DNA from: Cribrihabitans_A pelagius
GTDB lineage: Bacteria > Pseudomonadota > Alphaproteobacteria > Rhodobacterales > Rhodobacteraceae
Assembly: GCF_048820915.1 (NCBI RefSeq)
Contig: NZ_JBMERR010000028.1
Coordinates: 1-55,213, forward strand
Length of the DNA stretch: 55,213 bases
Direction: 5' to 3'
Below the pieces are notes generated by a model. That model searched no databases. It saw only the letters and a list, made by a program, of their open reading frames with translations, and had not been told where the DNA came from. The translations under genes and the position numbers were made by a program. Positions 53,290 to 55,213 of the stretch are shown one piece after another (the stretch's first letter is position 1; every line of letters starts with the position of its first letter).

Positions 53290-53470
53290 GGCGTGCCTCC
53301 CTCCGTCGGTTGCCGGATTTCAAAGCATGTTCCGGCGGGGGCAGCAAGAGGCGGCCGGAGGCAAGTCCGGATTTGGAACCATTCAGCTCGTGGATTACTG
53401 AAAGTCCGATTAGCGGGGCATAGCTGCCAATCGGGAAACCGGCGTGAATGTCTGTTTCCAGAACAACGGC
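53290..53470. other. spacer marking the change to lower-GC DNA
   Basis: No gene or terminator is recognised in these 181 bp. From about 53390 the composition is noticeably richer in A and T than the preceding 50 kb by eye, and stays so through the methyltransferase and GNAT fragment. Confidence 0.45.
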
Positions 53471-54064
53471 TCAGGCGAACCCAGCACCGATCAGGACAGG
53501 CAAGCTCTGCTCGCCAGATACAATAGAGAACGCTTGCTCCACTTGAATAGACCTCAGCTCTGCTGCTTGGAGCGCATTGCTGATCTGGTTTTCTGACAGC
53601 CCGAAGTCGCCGCCCTCGGACGCCCTCCAATCCCATTGGATGAATTGCCCGGCAGGTTTAAGCAGGCGCGCAAGTGCCTGCACAGCATTCGCGTAATCGG
53701 GTAAAAAACCACAGACGGATGACGCGTAGATCAGATCAAACCCGGAATCCAAGTCCGCCGTATCTTCATAGTCAGCCGCCAGAATGTCGCCATGCACGGC
53801 AATCACATTGCGAATGCTCTTGCCTCTCAGAACCGCGATCATTGCTTCGGACGTATCGGCAGCAACCAGTTCGTTTACATGTGGCGCGACTATTTGCGCA
53901 AGGAGACCTGTCCCGCATCCGAAGTCCAAAACCCGTTTCGATGACCAGCCCGCGTTGCAAATGTCAGCCCTTGCGGCCAAACACGCAAAGGCATGATCTG
54001 CATAAAGCTTGACCGCCGCGTTTCCGTCCCAGCCGTTCGCATAATCGTCCCAGTCGTCAGTCAT
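53471..54064 (-). CDS. class I SAM-dependent methyltransferase
   Basis: The 197-residue protein has the SAM-binding motif VLDFGCGTGLLAQIVAPHVN (about 46-65), the acidic motif LVAADTSEAMI and a post-motif III region FDLIYASSVCGFLPDY, so a complete Rossmann methyltransferase of the UbiE/SAM-11 type. Substrate is unknown. The ATG overlaps the end of the upstream GNAT-like fragment by 8 bp, indicating they were one operon. Codon composition looks less GC-rich than the core genes, suggesting acquisition by transfer. Confidence 0.85.
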   Translation of the reverse strand: MTDDWDDYANGWDGNAAVKLYADHAFACLAARADICNAGWSSKRVLDFGCGTGLLAQIVAPHVNELVAADTSEAMIAVLRGKSIRNVIAVHGDILAADYEDTADLDSGFDLIYASSVCGFLPDYANAVQALARLLKPAGQFIQWDWRASEGGDFGLSENQISNALQAAELRSIQVEQAFSIVSGEQSLPVLIGAGFA

Positions 54065-54239
54065 TCGGCAGGTGCCTTTTCCTCAAGACCGTGTTCCCGT
54101 TTCGGGAAACCTCAGCCCATCCCAAGTGCTGATAGTGCAGAACATTCTCGGGCATCTCAACATGGGTGTTCAAACCCATTTCGCGATATCCCTGCCGCAT
54201 GGCCTCACGGTCTGAAAGTTCGGCTAATTTTCGCCCTAG
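54057..54239 (-). pseudogene. 3' fragment of a GNAT-type acetyltransferase gene, cut by an IS
   Basis: Reading on the minus strand from the IS edge, the frame ends LSDREAMRQGYREMGLNTHV, then EMPENVLHYQHLGWAEVSRN and a basic tail, stopping at 54057. The pattern HVEMPENxxxYQxLGW is typical of the C-terminal strand of GNAT acetyltransferases. All upstream sequence, including the acetyl-CoA-binding motif, is missing because the IS at 54240 interrupts it. The rest of the gene should lie beyond the two IS elements, outside the window. The gene overlapped the methyltransferase by 8 bp. Confidence 0.7.
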
Positions 54240-55088
54240 GTCATGTTGACAAATGGCGCAGCCAGAGGCGGATTGACGTGATGTCGACGAAGCCAAGGAA
54301 ACTCTCGGCAGTCTTGTCGTAGCGGGTTGCGGCCCTGCGTGCGTTCTTGAGCTTGTTGAAACACCGTTCGACCAGGTTTCGAAGCCGATAAAGAGAGCGA
54401 TCCACGCCGACACGTTTTTTGCGGGACCTGCGCATGGGGATTACGGGCCGAACGCCTCGTTTGTCCATAGACTTCCGGATGCTGTCGGCGTCATAGCCGC
54501 GGTCGGCCAGCAATATTTTTGGCTGGGGCAGGTTTTCGGCCATGACCAAGTCAAAGCCCAGATAATCGGACGTTTGCCCCGGAGTGATCTCAGTTCTCAT
54601 GGGCAGCCCGGCGGCATTGACGAGGAGGTGGATCTTGGTCGTGAAGCCACCTCTTGAACGGCCAAAACCCTGCCGCGGAGTCCCCCTTTAGCGCCCGCTG
54701 CCTGATGGTGTGCGCGAACCACGGTGCTGTCGATCATTTGCAGCACGTCCGGAACGGCGCCACTTTCGTTCAAACCACCCATGATCTGCTCCCAGAGCCC
54801 GGCCAAGGTCCCCCGCCGGAACTGTCGGTAGACGCTCGACCACTTGCTGAACTCCTCGGGCAGGTCACGCCAAGGGGCGCCGGTGCGGGCGATCCAGAAA
54901 ATTCCATCGAGAACAAGGCGGTGATTGGTGGGCTTGCGCCCGTTCGGGGCGCGTGCTGTCAGGATGAACCGTTCAAAAAACGCCCATTCCTCGTCCGACA
55001 TCAAATCTCGTGCCAAGCTGGCCTCCATCGTAGATGCCAGCTTGAATCATGCCCGGCACCTAATGTGAATCCCTTTTGTCAACACGGC
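54240..55088 (-). mobile_element. complete IS5-family (IS427-group type) insertion sequence
   Basis: About 849 bp long. The ends share TGTTGACAAA: the left end reads GTCATGTTGACAAATGG from 54240, and the right end, reversed, reads GGCCGTGTTGACAAAAGG. CTAG flanks it at 54236-54239 and 55089-55092, the expected YTAR target. Two overlapping frames encode the transposase through a -1 frameshift. Size, two-frame organisation and target all fit the IS427 group. Its insertion broke the GNAT gene. Confidence 0.88.
54241..55028 (-). CDS. IS5-family transposase, two frames joined by -1 frameshift
   Basis: The first frame (54597-55028) begins MEASLARDLMSDEEWAFFER and contains the N-terminal domain and the first catalytic aspartate in QMIDSTVVRAHH. 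The second (54241-54600) carries the second aspartate in LLADRGYDAD and the glutamate in LRNLVERCFNKLKN, completing the DDE triad. A slippery AAAGGGGG (54682-54689, read on the minus strand) lies where the first frame must shift by -1 to read QGFGRSRGGFTTKIHLLVN and continue into the second. Joined, the protein is about 262 residues. It looks intact and potentially active. Confidence 0.88.
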
Positions 55089-55092
55089 CTAG

Positions 55093-55213
55093 GGTCAGGA
55101 CCCATTGATTTTCGGCTATCGGTATGATTCACGGCTCGAAAACGAGCGGTGACCATGTCTGATCTTTTCTGGCTAACTGACGCGCAGATGGCGCGCCTTG
55201 AGCCTTTCTTCCC
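55093..55213 (+). mobile_element. IS5-family element, 5' end only (right window edge)
   Basis: It begins GGTCAGGACCCATTGATTTT directly after the CTAG at 55089-55092, which it shares with the preceding IS. The end sequence matches the inverted repeat at 139-121 of the left edge. Only the first 121 bp are in the window. Confidence 0.75.
55155..55213 (+). CDS. IS5-family transposase, N-terminal fragment (runs off the window)
   Basis: The visible 19 codons read MSDLFWLTDAQMARLEPFF, the same N-terminus as the fragment at 1-76 with substitutions, so a second, diverged copy of the same transposase type. The reading direction is out of the window. Confidence 0.7.
   Translation, partial: MSDLFWLTDAQMARLEPFF

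Overview
The window comes from a high-GC alphaproteobacterium, most likely a marine Roseobacter-clade Rhodobacteraceae (Leisingera/Phaeobacter/Ruegeria-like). This rests on remembered gene orders (siroheme synthase-DUF2849-CysI-CysH-DUF934; dnaB-alr-mlaEF-radA-cvpA-purF; surE-pcm-nlpD), on a CtrA-type site and on overall protein character; no database search was possible. Both ends of the window run into the 5' ends of diverged copies of one IS5-family element, reading outward. That is what a draft contig broken at repeats would look like.

Layout. (1) 1-6745, minus strand: a C4-dicarboxylate TRAP transporter (dctP-dctQ-dctM) with its two-component system (dctB-dctD). Two perfect 18-bp dyads sit upstream of dctP. 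The DctD-like regulator has lost the GAFTGA loop and the Walker A lysine. (2) 6806-13669: a cytochrome P450, then an Lrp/AsnC regulator divergent from an assimilatory sulfite/APS reduction operon (uroporphyrinogen-III methyltransferase, DUF2849, cysI, cysH, DUF934) and a ferredoxin-NADP reductase. (3) 13890-15803: infC, apparently starting at AUA, and an odd secreted Gly/Asn/His-rich protein. (4) 16157-24645, minus strand: a form II (AYRGAGR) CO-dehydrogenase-like molybdenum hydroxylase (coxS-coxL-coxM) with the maturation genes coxD, coxE, an xdhC/coxI-like gene and a molybdopterin-binding gene. (5) 24855-30644: a tightly coupled five-gene surface-glycan type cluster (GT2-type glycosyltransferases, sulfotransferase, a sulfotransferase-like/glycosyltransferase fusion, FkbM methyltransferase), followed by an unknown conserved protein.

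(6) 31899-37009: pyrC, an RTX calcium-binding protein, pyrE and dnaB. The dnaB upstream region holds an 11-bp-phased array of DnaA-box-like CCACA motifs. (7) 37010-47027: a possible mini-gene encoding a 9-residue peptide, a small membrane protein, alr, mlaE-mlaF without an adjacent mlaD, a membrane/coiled-coil protein, radA, cvpA, a Hint-domain protein preceded by a consensus CtrA site, and purF. (8) 47100-53289: DUF2199, a small PilP/GspC-like protein, a short-chain dehydrogenase-like protein, a 33-bp minisatellite, surE-pcm-nlpD and a DUF815 ATPase. (9) 53290-55213: an accessory end with visibly lower GC. It holds a methyltransferase, a GNAT fragment cut by an IS5-family IS427-type element whose transposase needs a -1 frameshift, and then a second IS that shares its CTAG target.

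Most of the window is ordinary core genome. The parts most worth a second look are the DctD degeneration combined with intact operators, the phased boxes before dnaB, the 9-codon ORF with its dyad after dnaB, the glycan/sulfotransferase operon with its fusion protein, the two tandem minisatellites, the AUA start of infC and a repeated AAATATCCCGGGGG extragenic element.
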